This document shows, piece by piece, positions 30,799-39,450 of a stretch of DNA of 64,000 nt. The notes beneath the pieces were generated by a model that saw nothing but the letters and a program-made list of their open reading frames with translations, searched no databases and was not told where the DNA came from. This DNA is from Piscinibacter sp. (GTDB lineage: Bacteria; Pseudomonadota; Gammaproteobacteria; Burkholderiales; Burkholderiaceae_C): contig JADJJI010000012.1 of NCBI GenBank assembly GCA_016706565.1, positions 1 through 64,000 of the forward strand, written 5' to 3'. The translations under genes were made by a program, and so were the position numbers. How positions within the stretch are numbered: position 1 is the stretch's first letter; each line of letters starts with the position of its first letter.

Positions 30799-31106
30799 GC
30801 GCTGAGCATGGGCTGCAGCTCTCCGGATTCGTACATCTCCATCATGATGTCCGAGCCGCCGACGAACTCGCCGTTGACGTAGAGCTGCGGGATGGTGGGC
30901 CAGTTGGCGTAGGTCTTGATGCCCTGGCGGACTTCTTCGTCTTCGAGCACGTTCACTGTCTTCAGATCATTCACGCCGCAGGCCTTGATGATCTGGATGG
31001 CGCGCCCGGAGAACCCGCACATCGGGAACTGCGCAGTGCCTTTCATGAAGAGCACCACTCGGTTGTTCTTGACGATTTCGTCGATACGGGTCTGGACGTC
31101 GCTCAT
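30795..31106 (-). CDS. grxD: monothiol glutaredoxin GrxD (Grx4)
   Basis: This is a CGFS-type glutaredoxin that carries and transfers [2Fe-2S] clusters. The 103-residue protein has VVLFMKGTAQFPMCGFSGRA with the single active Cys at residue 30, then WPTIPQLYVNGEFVGGSDIM, the glutathione-binding TVP-like loop. The ATG at 31106 gives the normal length; a TTG three codons earlier is also open. It overlaps ubiX. Its place next to prmC/prfA/hemA is conserved in Burkholderiales, but here another gene separates it from prmC. Confidence 0.95.
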   Translation of the reverse strand: MSDVQTRIDEIVKNNRVVLFMKGTAQFPMCGFSGRAIQIIKACGVNDLKTVNVLEDEEVRQGIKTYANWPTIPQLYVNGEFVGGSDIMMEMYESGELQPMLSA

Positions 31107-31206
31107 GGTCTGCAAGGCTCGGGTTTCGGACAGAAGCCGAGGTTATACGGCAAGCGACGCCGCCCTGGACGGGCCTGGGGAAGAGTCCCCGCAGCGAGGT
31201 CCGCCG

Positions 31207-31809
31207 TCAGAAGGCGTAGGACGCGCCGAACTGCAGCACCGGCGACAGGCGCAGCTCGCGCACCAGGTCGTCCAGACCCTGATTGCCGCCGAACACCCGG
31301 CCCAGGCGGACCACGTTGCCGCCGGCCAGCGCTACCAGGCCGAAGTCTGCACTGAAGCTCCAGCCGCTGCGGCCGGCCAAGCCGCTGAAGCCGATGCCCA
31401 CGTAGGGCAGCGCACTGCCTTCGCCGTACAAGTCGCCGGACTGACGGCGATCGATGCTGAGCGGACCGGAGCTCGCGAAAGTCTGCCCGGCCCACAGTGC
31501 AGGGCGTGGGCCGACCACGAGGCCGCTGGTGGCGCGCAAGTAGCTGGCCGAGCCATCTTCGCTGACGGAGCGGCGCAAGAGATAGTCGCCCATGAGGCTG
31601 AGACTGCGTGGCTTGAGGCCCTGGCTATCGCTGGCGCCGAAGCCCGTGCGCCACAGCGGCGCGGGGGTACCGATGAGGAGCCTCGCCTGCCATCGCGACC
31701 AGTGCAGGAGATCGCTGTTCGCCACCAAGCCATCGCCTTCTGCCGCATGGGTCGCATGAAGCGGAAAGAAGGCACTCGATAAGGTGAGTACCCACTTGGC
31801 AGTCTGCAT
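31207..31809 (-). CDS. putative outer-membrane beta-barrel protein
   Basis: The 200-residue protein has a signal peptide (MQTAKWVLTLSSAFFPLHATHA, cut near residue 22). It is then made of alternating hydrophobic/polar strands such as SLSLMGDYLLRR, LRATSGLVVGP, LPYVGIGFSGLAG and WSFSADFGLVAL. It ends in FGASYAF, an aromatic terminal residue as used by the BAM complex. About eight strands would fit. An AGGAG-type site precedes the ATG. No named family was recognised. It stands between prmC and grxD, genes usually adjacent in this order, so it looks like an inserted unit. Confidence 0.7.
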   Translation of the reverse strand: MQTAKWVLTLSSAFFPLHATHAAEGDGLVANSDLLHWSRWQARLLIGTPAPLWRTGFGASDSQGLKPRSLSLMGDYLLRRSVSEDGSASYLRATSGLVVGPRPALWAGQTFASSGPLSIDRRQSGDLYGEGSALPYVGIGFSGLAGRSGWSFSADFGLVALAGGNVVRLGRVFGGNQGLDDLVRELRLSPVLQFGASYAF

Positions 31810-31975
31810 GGCAAGCTCCTCGTGAAACCCGGCGACGCGCTTGGTGCGCCAGTCCGTGACTGACTTCAGGCGATTTCATGCTACGCCGGACAGACGCCTT
31901 TGTGGCTCCCAAGACCCCCTGGGCCAGGGTGGCCACGCCAAAAAGTGCCACGGATGCCACACCTCCGACGAGGCG

Positions 31976-32800
31976 TTACAGGTGACCGCCGCTGCATCTT
32001 GGCTGTCCCGACAGATCGAGCCGCGTCTGGACAAGTTGGAAGCCGCGAGCCTGCAGGCGCTGGCGAACGGCCTCGGCCTGGTCGAAGCCGTGTTCGAGCA
32101 GGAGCCAACCGCCGGGCGACAGATGAGCGGGAGCCGCGTCGATGATCTCTTCGAGGGCTTCCAGCCCCGTTGGCCCAGGCGCCAGCGCCGAGGCCGGTTC
32201 GGCATGCAACGCGGCGAGGTGGGGATCGCCCATGGCGATGTAGGGTGGGTTCGACAAGGCCAGAGCGAATCGGCGGCCGGCTACGGCCTGCCACCACGAG
32301 CCTGTGGCCGTCTCGAGCGGCAGTTGCAGCCGCTGGGCGTTCGCGCGGGCGACGTCGAGTGCGTCGGCACTCGCATCGGTCGCCAGCACTTGCGCGGCAG
32401 GGTGGGCGTGGCGCACTGCGAGCGCGATCGCGCCACTGCCGGTGCCGAGATCGACGACAGGCGGCTTCTCGACACCGGCCAGTTCGCTGCGCAACAGTGC
32501 CACGGCCCAGTCGACCAGGACCTCGGTGTCGGGCCGCGGGACGAGCACGCGCGCATCGACCTGCAGTTCGAGACCGTGGAACTCCTTCGCTCCCACCAGG
32601 TAGGCAAAGGGCTCGCCCCGCGCGCGACGCGACACCAGGTGTTCGAAGCGTTCGAGTGCCGTTTCGTCGAGCAGACTGTCGTCGTTGGCGATCAGCCAGG
32701 CACGATCGCGGCCCAGCACATGGGCCAGCAGCAGCTGCGCATCGAGGCGCTCCAGGCCGAGCCTGCGCGCGGCCGCCAGCGCGGTGCGCGCGCTGTTCAC
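31976..32800 (-). CDS. prmC: peptide chain release factor N5-glutamine methyltransferase
   Basis: PrmC methylates the Gln of the GGQ motif in release factors RF1 and RF2. The 274-residue protein has an N-terminal helical domain, the SAM site [15 protein letters not shown] (about residue 113) and the catalytic [12 protein letters not shown] segment (about residue 180). The start is GTG, overlapping the prfA TGA by four bases, so the enzyme is coupled to its substrate's gene. No ATG lies near the family N-terminus. The reading frame ends at a TAA in a GC-poor stretch. Confidence 0.93.
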   Translation of the reverse strand: MNSARTALAAARRLGLERLDAQLLLAHVLGRDRAWLIANDDSLLDETALERFEHLVSRRARGEPFAYLVGAKEFHGLELQVDARVLVPRPDTEVLVDWAVALLRSELAGVEKPPVVDLGTGSGAIALAVRHAHPAAQVLATDASADALDVARANAQRLQLPLETATGSWWQAVAGRRFALALSNPPYIAMGDPHLAALHAEPASALAPGPTGLEALEEIIDAAPAHLSPGGWLLLEHGFDQAEAVRQRLQARGFQLVQTRLDLSGQPRCSGGHL

Positions 32801-33879
32801 AGGCCGCCTTCCAACGCCGCCAGTTGTTCCGCGGCGCGAGCCGCCTGCAGCGACTCGATCACTTCGTCGAGGTCGCCGTCGACGATGGCCTGCAGGCGAT
32901 ACAGCGTCAGGTTGATGCGGTGATCGGTGAGCCGGCCCTGCGGGAAGTTGTAGGTGCGGATGCGGTCGCTGCGGTCGCCGCTGCCGATCAGACCCTTGCG
33001 CGTGGCGGCCTCCTTGGCGGCACGCTCGCTGCGTTCCTTGTCGCGCAGCCGGGCCTGCAGCACGGCCATCGCCTTGGCCTTGTTGCGGTGCTGCGAGCGG
33101 TCGTCCTGGCACTCGGCCACCAGCCCGGTCGGCAGGTGAGTGATGCGGATCGCGCTGTCTGTCTTGTTGACGTGCTGGCCACCGGCGCCGCTGGCGCGGA
33201 AGGTGTCGATGCGCAGGTCGGCCGGATTGAGCGTGATCTCGTCGGCTTCGTCGGGTTCAGGCAGCACGGCGACCGTACAGGCGCTCGTGTGGATGCGCCC
33301 CTGCGCCTCGGTGGCCGGCACGCGCTGCACGCGGTGCCCGCCGGACTCGAACTTCAGCCGCCCGTACACGCCGTCGCCCTCGATACGGAACACGACTTCC
33401 TTGTAGCCGCCGAGCTCGCTCGCGTTCTCCGACATCACCTCGGTGCGCCAGCCGCGGCGCTCGGCGTAGCGCAGGTACATGCGAGCCACGTCACCGGCGA
33501 ACAGCGCCGACTCGTCGCCGCCGGTGCCTGCGCGGATCTCGAGGAAGGCGTTGCGTTCGTCGTCGGGGTCGCGCGGCAGCAGCGCCGTCTGCAGTTCGCC
33601 GTGAAGCCGCTCCATGTCGGCACGCGCAGACGCGATCTCTTCCTCCGCCATGGCCGCCATCTCAGGGTCGGACAGCAGCTCCTGTGCAGCAGCGAGATCG
33701 CGCTCGCGCTGCTCGAAGCGACGGAAGCGCCCGACCAGCGACGACAGCTCGGCGTGCTCTCGCGTCAGTTCGCGAAAGCGCTTCATGTCGCTGGCAATGG
33801 ACGGCTCGGCCAGCGTGGCGTCGAGTTCGTTCAGGCGCATGGCGAGGCGCTCGAACTGCTGGCGGAGTGACTCTTTCAT
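32797..33879 (-). CDS. prfA: peptide chain release factor 1
   Basis: RF1 ends translation at UAA and UAG. The 360-residue protein has the peptide anticodon PAT in [17 protein letters not shown] (about residue 185) and the catalytic loop [16 protein letters not shown] (about residue 230). The next segment [21 protein letters not shown] is standard. The ATG gives a normal length. It lies about 85 bases after hemA and overlaps prmC. Confidence 0.98.
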   Translation of the reverse strand: MKESLRQQFERLAMRLNELDATLAEPSIASDMKRFRELTREHAELSSLVGRFRRFEQRERDLAAAQELLSDPEMAAMAEEEIASARADMERLHGELQTALLPRDPDDERNAFLEIRAGTGGDESALFAGDVARMYLRYAERRGWRTEVMSENASELGGYKEVVFRIEGDGVYGRLKFESGGHRVQRVPATEAQGRIHTSACTVAVLPEPDEADEITLNPADLRIDTFRASGAGGQHVNKTDSAIRITHLPTGLVAECQDDRSQHRNKAKAMAVLQARLRDKERSERAAKEAATRKGLIGSGDRSDRIRTYNFPQGRLTDHRINLTLYRLQAIVDGDLDEVIESLQAARAAEQLAALEGGL

Positions 33880-33965
33880 GGCGGGCGGCGGAGGCGGGAA
33901 GGGCGGCGCGCTGCGCGCCGACGGGGCAGGCGCCGGCGTGCCGCCGGCAGCGTCTGGGCGCGACG

Positions 33966-35249
33966 CTAACGCGGCTCGTCGGCCGGGTCGCGCGGGTTCT
34001 GCCGCAGGAACAGCTTGGACACGGTGTGCACCAGCTGCGCACGCTGTGCATTGTCTGCCGAGTGCAGCTCGGCCATGGTGCCGTGCAGCATCTTCTGGGT
34101 GAGGCCGCGCGTCAGAGCTTCGAGCACGGCATCGACGTCGGTGCCGCGCGCGAGCATCTTGCGCGCCCGCGCGATTTCGGCATGGCGCCAGTCGTCGGCT
34201 TGCTGGTGCAAGGCCTTGATCAGCGGCACCGCCTCGCGCTCGCCGAGCCAGTGTTCGAAGCCCTGCACGCCGGATTCGATGATCGCCTCGGCCTGCTCCA
34301 CGGCCGCCTGACGCTTCTCGCCGGCGGTCTGCACCAGAGCCGACAGGTCGTCGACGGTGTACAGATAGACGTCGGACAGGCGCGCGACTTCGGGCTCGAT
34401 GTCGCGCGGCACAGCCAGGTCGACCATGAACATCGGGCGGCGCTTGCGTGCCTTGATGGCGCGTTCCACCGCACCCAGGCCGATGATCGGCAGCGAGCTG
34501 GCGGTGCAGGAGACGACGATGTCGAAATCGGCCAGCCGTGCCGGCAAGTCCGACAGGCGCAAGGCCTCGGCACCGAAGCGACCAGCCAGCTTCTCGCCGC
34601 GCTCGAGCGTGCGGTTGGCCACGGCCAGCGCCTTGGGCGTGCGCGCGGCGAAATGGGTGGCGACCAGTTCGATCATCTCGCCGGCGCCGACGAACAGCAC
34701 CTTGGTGTCGCGCAGTTCCTCGAACAGCTGCGATGCCAGCCGCACCGCGGCGGCGGCCATGCTGATCGAGTGGGCGCCGATCTCGGTGGAGGTGCGCACT
34801 TCCTTGGCCACGGCGAAGCTGCGCTGGAACATCTGGTGCAACGTGGTGCCCAGCGTGCCGGCCGTGTCGGCCTCCCGCACAGCCTGCTTCATCTGGCCGA
34901 GGATCTGCGGCTCGCCCAGCACCATCGAATCGAGGCCGCTGGCCACGCGGAAGGCATGGCGAGCGGCCGCCGTGCCCTCGAACACGTAGGAGTGGCTGCG
35001 CAGCGTCTGGCTGCTCACGCCGCCGATGCCAGCCAGCCAGTCCATGGCCGGCGTCAGCAGTGTCGGGTTGGCGCCGACATACACCTCGGTGCGGTTGCAG
35101 GTGGAGACGATCGCCACCTCGCCCGGCTTATCCAGCCGCTCGCGAAAGCCGCGCAGCGTCGGGCCGATCTGCTCCGGCGTGAACGCGAACCGCCCGCGCA
35201 GGTCGACCGGCGCAGTGGTGTGATTCAGCCCGAGGGCGAAGACGCTCAT
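33966..35249 (-). CDS. hemA: glutamyl-tRNA reductase
   Basis: HemA makes glutamate-1-semialdehyde from Glu-tRNA, the first committed step of tetrapyrrole synthesis by the C5 route. The 427-residue protein has the nucleophilic Cys in [13 protein letters not shown] (about residue 52), [17 protein letters not shown], the NADPH fold [17 protein letters not shown] and a C-terminal dimerisation helix bundle. The start is fixed by [15 protein letters not shown]. There is no ribosome site: TATAAT on the minus strand (35256-35261) ends six bases before the ATG, so the transcript may be leaderless. It heads hemA-prfA-prmC. Confidence 0.97.
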   Translation of the reverse strand: MSVFALGLNHTTAPVDLRGRFAFTPEQIGPTLRGFRERLDKPGEVAIVSTCNRTEVYVGANPTLLTPAMDWLAGIGGVSSQTLRSHSYVFEGTAAARHAFRVASGLDSMVLGEPQILGQMKQAVREADTAGTLGTTLHQMFQRSFAVAKEVRTSTEIGAHSISMAAAAVRLASQLFEELRDTKVLFVGAGEMIELVATHFAARTPKALAVANRTLERGEKLAGRFGAEALRLSDLPARLADFDIVVSCTASSLPIIGLGAVERAIKARKRRPMFMVDLAVPRDIEPEVARLSDVYLYTVDDLSALVQTAGEKRQAAVEQAEAIIESGVQGFEHWLGEREAVPLIKALHQQADDWRHAEIARARKMLARGTDVDAVLEALTRGLTQKMLHGTMAELHSADNAQRAQLVHTVSKLFLRQNPRDPADEPR

Positions 35250-35255
35250 GTGCAG

Positions 35256-35261
35256 ATTATA
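35256..35261 (-). promoter_or_regulatory. -10 box of hemA, six bases before the start codon
   Basis: A perfect TATAAT on the minus strand is separated from the hemA ATG by CTGCAC. Transcription starting the usual 6-8 bases downstream of the -10 would begin at or beside the ATG. No convincing -35 hexamer is present at 16-18 bases. Confidence 0.6.
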
Positions 35262-35363
35262 AAATTCGGTCGCTTGCGGCAGGGGATCTTCCCAGCTGCG
35301 CGCTTGGTGAGATTGATGCTCGTCAAGCACCCCCGATCTTCCCACTTTCCTGGATTCTGGCGC

Positions 35364-35645
35364 ATGGGCCCCCTGGATGCCGCCTGGCACCTGCTGAATT
35401 TCTTCGCCCCCGCGCTGGGGGTGGGGCTTGCCACGACGGCCATGGCGCGGCTGGTCTGGCGTCGCGAACTGCGCGGCACAAGCTTCTGGCGGCTGGCGGG
35501 CTGGGCCAGCGCTGCCTGTGCGCTCGGCCTCCTCGCCGCGCTGATCGTGTTCGGGCGCGACGGCAAGATGGCCGGCTATGGCCTGATGCTGGCGACGGGC
35601 TCGCTCGGCCTGTGGTGGGCCGGGCTGCGCGGGGCGCGCCCCTGA
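35364..35645 (+). CDS. small membrane protein of unknown function
   Basis: The 93-residue protein has three hydrophobic segments (about residues 8-30, 43-62 and 70-87). It is dominated by Ala, Leu and Gly, with Trp/Arg turns ([39 protein letters not shown]). The start at 35364 is chosen because the region before it (from 35317) is polar and unlike a membrane protein; neither start has a good ribosome site. It diverges from hemA and converges on miaB with 16 bases between them. No function can be given. Confidence 0.65.
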   Translation: MGPLDAAWHLLNFFAPALGVGLATTAMARLVWRRELRGTSFWRLAGWASAACALGLLAALIVFGRDGKMAGYGLMLATGSLGLWWAGLRGARP

Positions 35646-35661
35646 CGCGCTCGCGGGAACC

Positions 35662-37014
35662 TCAGGCGACAGCGCCTTCGCGCAACAGCACCTCCGCACG
35701 CAGCGAGTGCGGGTAGGCCTTCGTGATGCGCACATCGATCATCTGGCCAACCAGCCTCGGCGCCCCCTCGAAATTGACGATGCGGTTGCACTCGGTGCGG
35801 CCCATCAGCTCGTCGGCGTCCTTGCGCGACGGGCCTTCCACCAGGATGCGCTGCACCGTGCCCACGCGCGACTCGCCGATGCGGCGCGCGTTCGCCTCGA
35901 TGGCGGCCTGCAATTGCTGAAGGCGTTGCAGCTTGAGCGCCTGCGGCGTGTCGTCGGGCAGGTTGGCGGCCGGCGTGCCGGGGCGGGCGCTGAAGACGAA
36001 ACTGAAGCTGTTGTCGAAGCCGATGTCCTCGATCAGCTTCATCGTGCGGGCGTGGTCGTCATCCGTCTCGCCAGGGAATCCGACGATGAAGTCGGTCGAC
36101 AGGCTGATCCCCGGCCGTACTGCACGCAGCTTGCGGATCGTGCTCTTGTATTCCATCGCGGTGTAGCCGCGCTTCATCGCCATCAGGATGCGGTCGCTGC
36201 CGTGCTGCACCGGCAGGTGCAGGTGATTCACCAGCTTCGGCACCGTGCCATACACGTCGATCAGCCGCTGCGTGAACTCGTTCGGGTGGCTGGTCGTGTA
36301 GCGGATGCGTTCGATGCCTGGGATTTCGGCCACGTATTCGATGAGCAGAGCGAAGTCGGCGATCTCGCCGCTGGCGCCCATGGCGCCACGGTAGGCGTTG
36401 ACGTTCTGCCCGAGCAGAGTGACTTCCTTGACGCCCTGGTCGGCCAGGCCGGCGACTTCGGTCAGCACGTCGTCGAACGGGCGGGACACCTCTTCGCCGC
36501 GGGTGTAGGGCACCACGCAGTAGCTGCAGTACTTGGAGCAGCCTTCCATGATCGACACGAAGGCGCTCGCACCCTCCTTGCGCGGCGGCGGCAGGTGGTC
36601 GAACTTCTCGATCTCGGGGAAGCTGATGTCGACCTGCGGCCGGCGCTGCGCGGTGCGCCGCGCCAGCAACTCGGGCAGGCGGTGCAGGGTCTGCGGGCCG
36701 AACACCACGTCGACGTAGGGCGCGCGTTCGATGATCGCAGCGCCTTCCTGGCTGGCGACACATCCGCCCACGCCGATCATCACGCCCTTTGCCTTCAGGT
36801 GCTTGACGCGGCCGAGGTCGCTGAACACCTTCTCCTGCGCCTTCTCGCGCACCGAGCAGGTGTTGAAGAGGATCAGGTCGGCTTCGTCGACGTCGTGCGT
36901 CGGCTCGTATCCATCGGCAGCCTGGAGCACGTCGACCATCTTGTCGGAGTCGTACTCGTTCATCTGGCAGCCGAAGGTCTTGACGTAGACCTTCTTGCTC
37001 GCGGGGGTCGTCAT
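35662..37014 (-). CDS. miaB: tRNA-2-methylthio-N6-dimethylallyladenosine synthase MiaB
   Basis: MiaB is a radical-SAM methylthiotransferase that modifies A37 of tRNAs reading UNN codons. The 450-residue protein has the UPF0004 domain with three cluster cysteines ([31 protein letters not shown]). The radical-SAM CxxxCxxC site follows in [18 protein letters not shown] (about residue 155), and a C-terminal TRAM domain lies near residues 380-445. The ATG at 37014 gives the normal N-terminus. It follows a small secreted-protein gene by 11 bases. Confidence 0.97.
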   Translation of the reverse strand: MTTPASKKVYVKTFGCQMNEYDSDKMVDVLQAADGYEPTHDVDEADLILFNTCSVREKAQEKVFSDLGRVKHLKAKGVMIGVGGCVASQEGAAIIERAPYVDVVFGPQTLHRLPELLARRTAQRRPQVDISFPEIEKFDHLPPPRKEGASAFVSIMEGCSKYCSYCVVPYTRGEEVSRPFDDVLTEVAGLADQGVKEVTLLGQNVNAYRGAMGASGEIADFALLIEYVAEIPGIERIRYTTSHPNEFTQRLIDVYGTVPKLVNHLHLPVQHGSDRILMAMKRGYTAMEYKSTIRKLRAVRPGISLSTDFIVGFPGETDDDHARTMKLIEDIGFDNSFSFVFSARPGTPAANLPDDTPQALKLQRLQQLQAAIEANARRIGESRVGTVQRILVEGPSRKDADELMGRTECNRIVNFEGAPRLVGQMIDVRITKAYPHSLRAEVLLREGAVA

Positions 37015-37025
37015 GGCGGCCTCCG

Positions 37026-37406
37026 TCAGGGCTTGGACCAGACCTGCGCCACCGGATCGAAGAGCCAGCCTTGCGCTTCCGCTGCCGTGGCGGGCCAGGG
37101 CTTCTTCGCGGCTTCGTCGGCGGTCAGGATCCACACATCCTTCAGCAGGCCTTGCGGGTCGACGGTGTAGTGCACGAGGAACTTCTGGCCGGTCAGCGAT
37201 GCCGAGAGCTTGAGCATGTTGTCCTGCCCGAAGATGCGCGCCCCGGCGGCCAGGCGAGCGGGGGTGGCGTTCAAAGCGACATCCGGCGCCTGAACGACTT
37301 CGAACGTGCCGCGCAAGGCGGTCGGTGGGAACTTGCGCGTCGACTGCGCAGACACGCCGCTGGCGAGCAGCAAGGAAGCGAAGAAGGCGATGAAACAGCG
37401 GTACAT
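37026..37406 (-). CDS. small exported protein of unknown function
   Basis: The 126-residue precursor has a clear signal peptide ([20 protein letters not shown], cleaved after residue 20). The mature part of about 105 residues is polar, with [20 protein letters not shown], a central beta-like segment ([20 protein letters not shown]) and a Trp-containing end ([16 protein letters not shown]). It has no cysteine in the mature part and no lipobox. It is 11 bases before miaB, so it probably shares that transcript. Similar small exported proteins are common in Burkholderiales, but I know of no function. Confidence 0.72.
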   Translation of the reverse strand: MYRCFIAFFASLLLASGVSAQSTRKFPPTALRGTFEVVQAPDVALNATPARLAAGARIFGQDNMLKLSASLTGQKFLVHYTVDPQGLLKDVWILTADEAAKKPWPATAAEAQGWLFDPVAQVWSKP

Positions 37407-37440
37407 GGTGTGGATCCAGTGGCTGCCTGAGGGATGGGCG

Positions 37441-37484
37441 AAAACCAGAACGGCTCCCGGTCTGGGGCAGACGAGGAGCCGTTC
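37441..37484 (-). terminator. rho-independent terminator downstream of tRNA-Met
   Basis: A perfect 10-bp stem (GAACGGCTCC, 37448-37457, with GGAGCCGTTC, 37475-37484) encloses a 17-base loop that itself contains GTCT/AGAC. It begins nine bases after the tRNA 3' end and is followed on the minus strand by TGGTTTTCG. Confidence 0.8.
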
Positions 37485-37493
37485 GGGGAATCT

Positions 37494-37570
<77 letters not shown>

Positions 37571-37632
37571 TGAGCCCGCGATTATATCGTGGCTTGGATC
37601 CCCGCCCGCGCGGCGCCCGTTCCGGGACCTTG

Positions 37633-38652
37633 ATGTTCAGCTTCTTCAAGAAAAAGGCCACGCCCGCGCCGGTTGTCACGGCCTCGCCCGACGCAGCCTC
37701 CCCTGCCGCTGGCGCTCTCGGCGACGATTCGCCAACGCCACGCAGCGGCTGGCTCGACAAACTCAAACAGGGCCTGCGCCGCACCGGCAGCGGCATCGCG
37801 CAGGTCTTCACCGGCACGCGCATCGACGACGCGCTCTACGAGGAGCTCGAGGCGGCGCTGCTGATGGCCGATGCCGGCGTGCAGGCCACCCAGTTCCTGC
37901 TGGACGACCTCAAGCGCAGGGTCAAGGACGCCAAGGCGAGCGATCCGGCCGGCGTGAAGGCGCTGCTGGCCGACGCGGTGACCGAGTTGCTGATGCCGCT
38001 GCAGCAACCGTTGCGGGTGGGCGAGCACGCGCCCACGGTGATCATGGTGGTCGGCGTGAACGGCGCCGGCAAGACCACCAGCATTGGCAAGCTGACCCGG
38101 CATCTGGCGGCGGCCGACCAGAAGGTGCTGCTGGCCGCGGCCGACACCTTCCGCGCGGCGGCGCGCGAGCAACTGCTGGTGTGGGCCGACCGCAACCGTG
38201 TCGAGATCGTCAGCCAGGAGGGCGGCGACCCTGCCGCGGTCACCTACGACGCGGTGACCGCCGGCAAGGCGCGCGGCTGTGACGTGGTCATCGCCGACAC
38301 GGCCGGTAGGCTGACGACGCAGTCGCACCTGATGGACGAGCTCAAGAAGATTCGCCGGGTCATCGCCAAGGCCCAGCAGGGCGCGCCGCACGAAGTGTTG
38401 CTGGTCGTCGACGGCAACACAGGTCAGAACGCCCTGTCGCAGATCCAGGCCTTCGACACGGCCCTGGGTCTGACCGGCGTGATCATCACCAAGCTCGACG
38501 GTACGGCCAAGGGTGGTGTGCTGGCGGCGCTCGCGCTGTGGTCCAGAACGCGGGCGCAGACGCTGCCGGTGTACTTCATCGGCGTGGGCGAGAAACTCGA
38601 GGATCTGCAGACCTTCGACGCACGCGAGTTCGCGCAGGCCCTGCTGGGCTGA
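37633..38652 (+). CDS. ftsY: signal recognition particle receptor FtsY
   Basis: FtsY is the membrane-associated GTPase that docks SRP-ribosome complexes at SecYEG. The 339-residue protein begins MFSFFKKK, a basic amphipathic start, followed by a short Ala/Pro/Asp-rich A domain (much shorter than in E. coli). The NG domain has G1 GVNGAGKTTSIGKL (about residue 143), ADTFRAAAREQL, G3 DTAGRL, G4 TKLDGTAKGG and the terminal IGVGEKLEDLQTFD. The ATG at 37633 is preferred over an earlier in-frame start at 37594. It converges on the DUF2726 gene. Confidence 0.97.
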   Translation: MFSFFKKKATPAPVVTASPDAASPAAGALGDDSPTPRSGWLDKLKQGLRRTGSGIAQVFTGTRIDDALYEELEAALLMADAGVQATQFLLDDLKRRVKDAKASDPAGVKALLADAVTELLMPLQQPLRVGEHAPTVIMVVGVNGAGKTTSIGKLTRHLAAADQKVLLAAADTFRAAAREQLLVWADRNRVEIVSQEGGDPAAVTYDAVTAGKARGCDVVIADTAGRLTTQSHLMDELKKIRRVIAKAQQGAPHEVLLVVDGNTGQNALSQIQAFDTALGLTGVIITKLDGTAKGGVLAALALWSRTRAQTLPVYFIGVGEKLEDLQTFDAREFAQALLG

Positions 38653-38661
38653 ACGCGCGCC

Positions 38662-39375
38662 TCAGCGCTTGTTCCGGTCGCCCGGCAGGGGTGCCGGGCC
38701 CGAGTTGAACTCGTCGAACCAGGTCGACGGTGGCGGCTCGCGCACTTCGATGAGTTCGTCTTGCGTGGAGTCGCGCTGCGATTCGTCGAACGGCGTGGGC
38801 CGCGACGTGCGAACGCGAGTGTCGGCCACGGGCGAGGGCGCCGCCGGGGCCGCCGGCGCGGCGGCCTTCTTGGGCAGCAGCATCTCTCGCGCGGTCTCGA
38901 CCGAGGGCAAGGCGTTGTCGGTCCACACATGCATCGGGATGCCGGCGGCCTTGAGCACCCTCGCCATGCGATTGAGCCGCTTGCGCGCACGCTCGCTCTC
39001 CGAGCCGGCCGGTGCCTGAACGTTGACCACCGCCAGCACCTCGGACGCCATGTCGCAGACCACCAGGTCGGCGCACTGCGTGCCGAGCCGCCGCAGCCAC
39101 TCGGAGTACGAATACCGGGTCGGCACTCTGAGGAACCGCGCCAGCGGCACCTGCGCCAGGATCATGTAGCCGGGCAAGGCATTCACCAGGGTGCCGTAGG
39201 CGCTGCGTTCGGCCGTCGTGAGGATGCGCGTGGCGGTAGGCGGCCAGGCTGCCACCGTGTCGAGGCGACCGCCATCCGCACCCTTGCCGCCCGCGGAAGA
39301 ACGCTGCCGCAGAACCACCACGATCAACAGCAGCACCACCACCGCGGCCAGCGCCGCCAGTCCCCAACTGGGCAT
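38662..39375 (-). CDS. DUF2726 family membrane-anchored protein
   Basis: The 237-residue protein has one N-terminal membrane helix (about residues 4-23, LAALAAVVVLLLIVVVLR) and a linker. A DUF2726-like domain follows (about 50-150): LTTAERSAYGTLVNALPGYMILAQVPLARFL, here spanning residues 51-81, then CADLVVCDMASEVLAVVNVQ. The pattern resembles nuclease-like restriction folds, but no catalytic activity can be claimed. The C-terminal third is Ala/Pro-rich and probably disordered. The ATG at 39375 is used; a TTG lies one codon earlier. It sits between ftsY and ffh. Confidence 0.72.
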   Translation of the reverse strand: MPSWGLAALAAVVVLLLIVVVLRQRSSAGGKGADGGRLDTVAAWPPTATRILTTAERSAYGTLVNALPGYMILAQVPLARFLRVPTRYSYSEWLRRLGTQCADLVVCDMASEVLAVVNVQAPAGSESERARKRLNRMARVLKAAGIPMHVWTDNALPSVETAREMLLPKKAAAPAAPAAPSPVADTRVRTSRPTPFDESQRDSTQDELIEVREPPPSTWFDEFNSGPAPLPGDRNKR

Positions 39376-39450
39376 CAACGTTCCTCGCCGTGCTCTTCAA
39401 GTGCGCGCAGCATAGCGCGCACTTGAGGGTGCGTCACCGATACCATGGGC

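Noticed and set aside
31946-31960. CHGCH haem-c-like motif on the plus strand between prmC and the outer-membrane gene
   Set aside because: No start, signal peptide or second family feature; the frame runs on antisense to prmC. Probably chance, though it may be worth one homology search for a cytochrome remnant.
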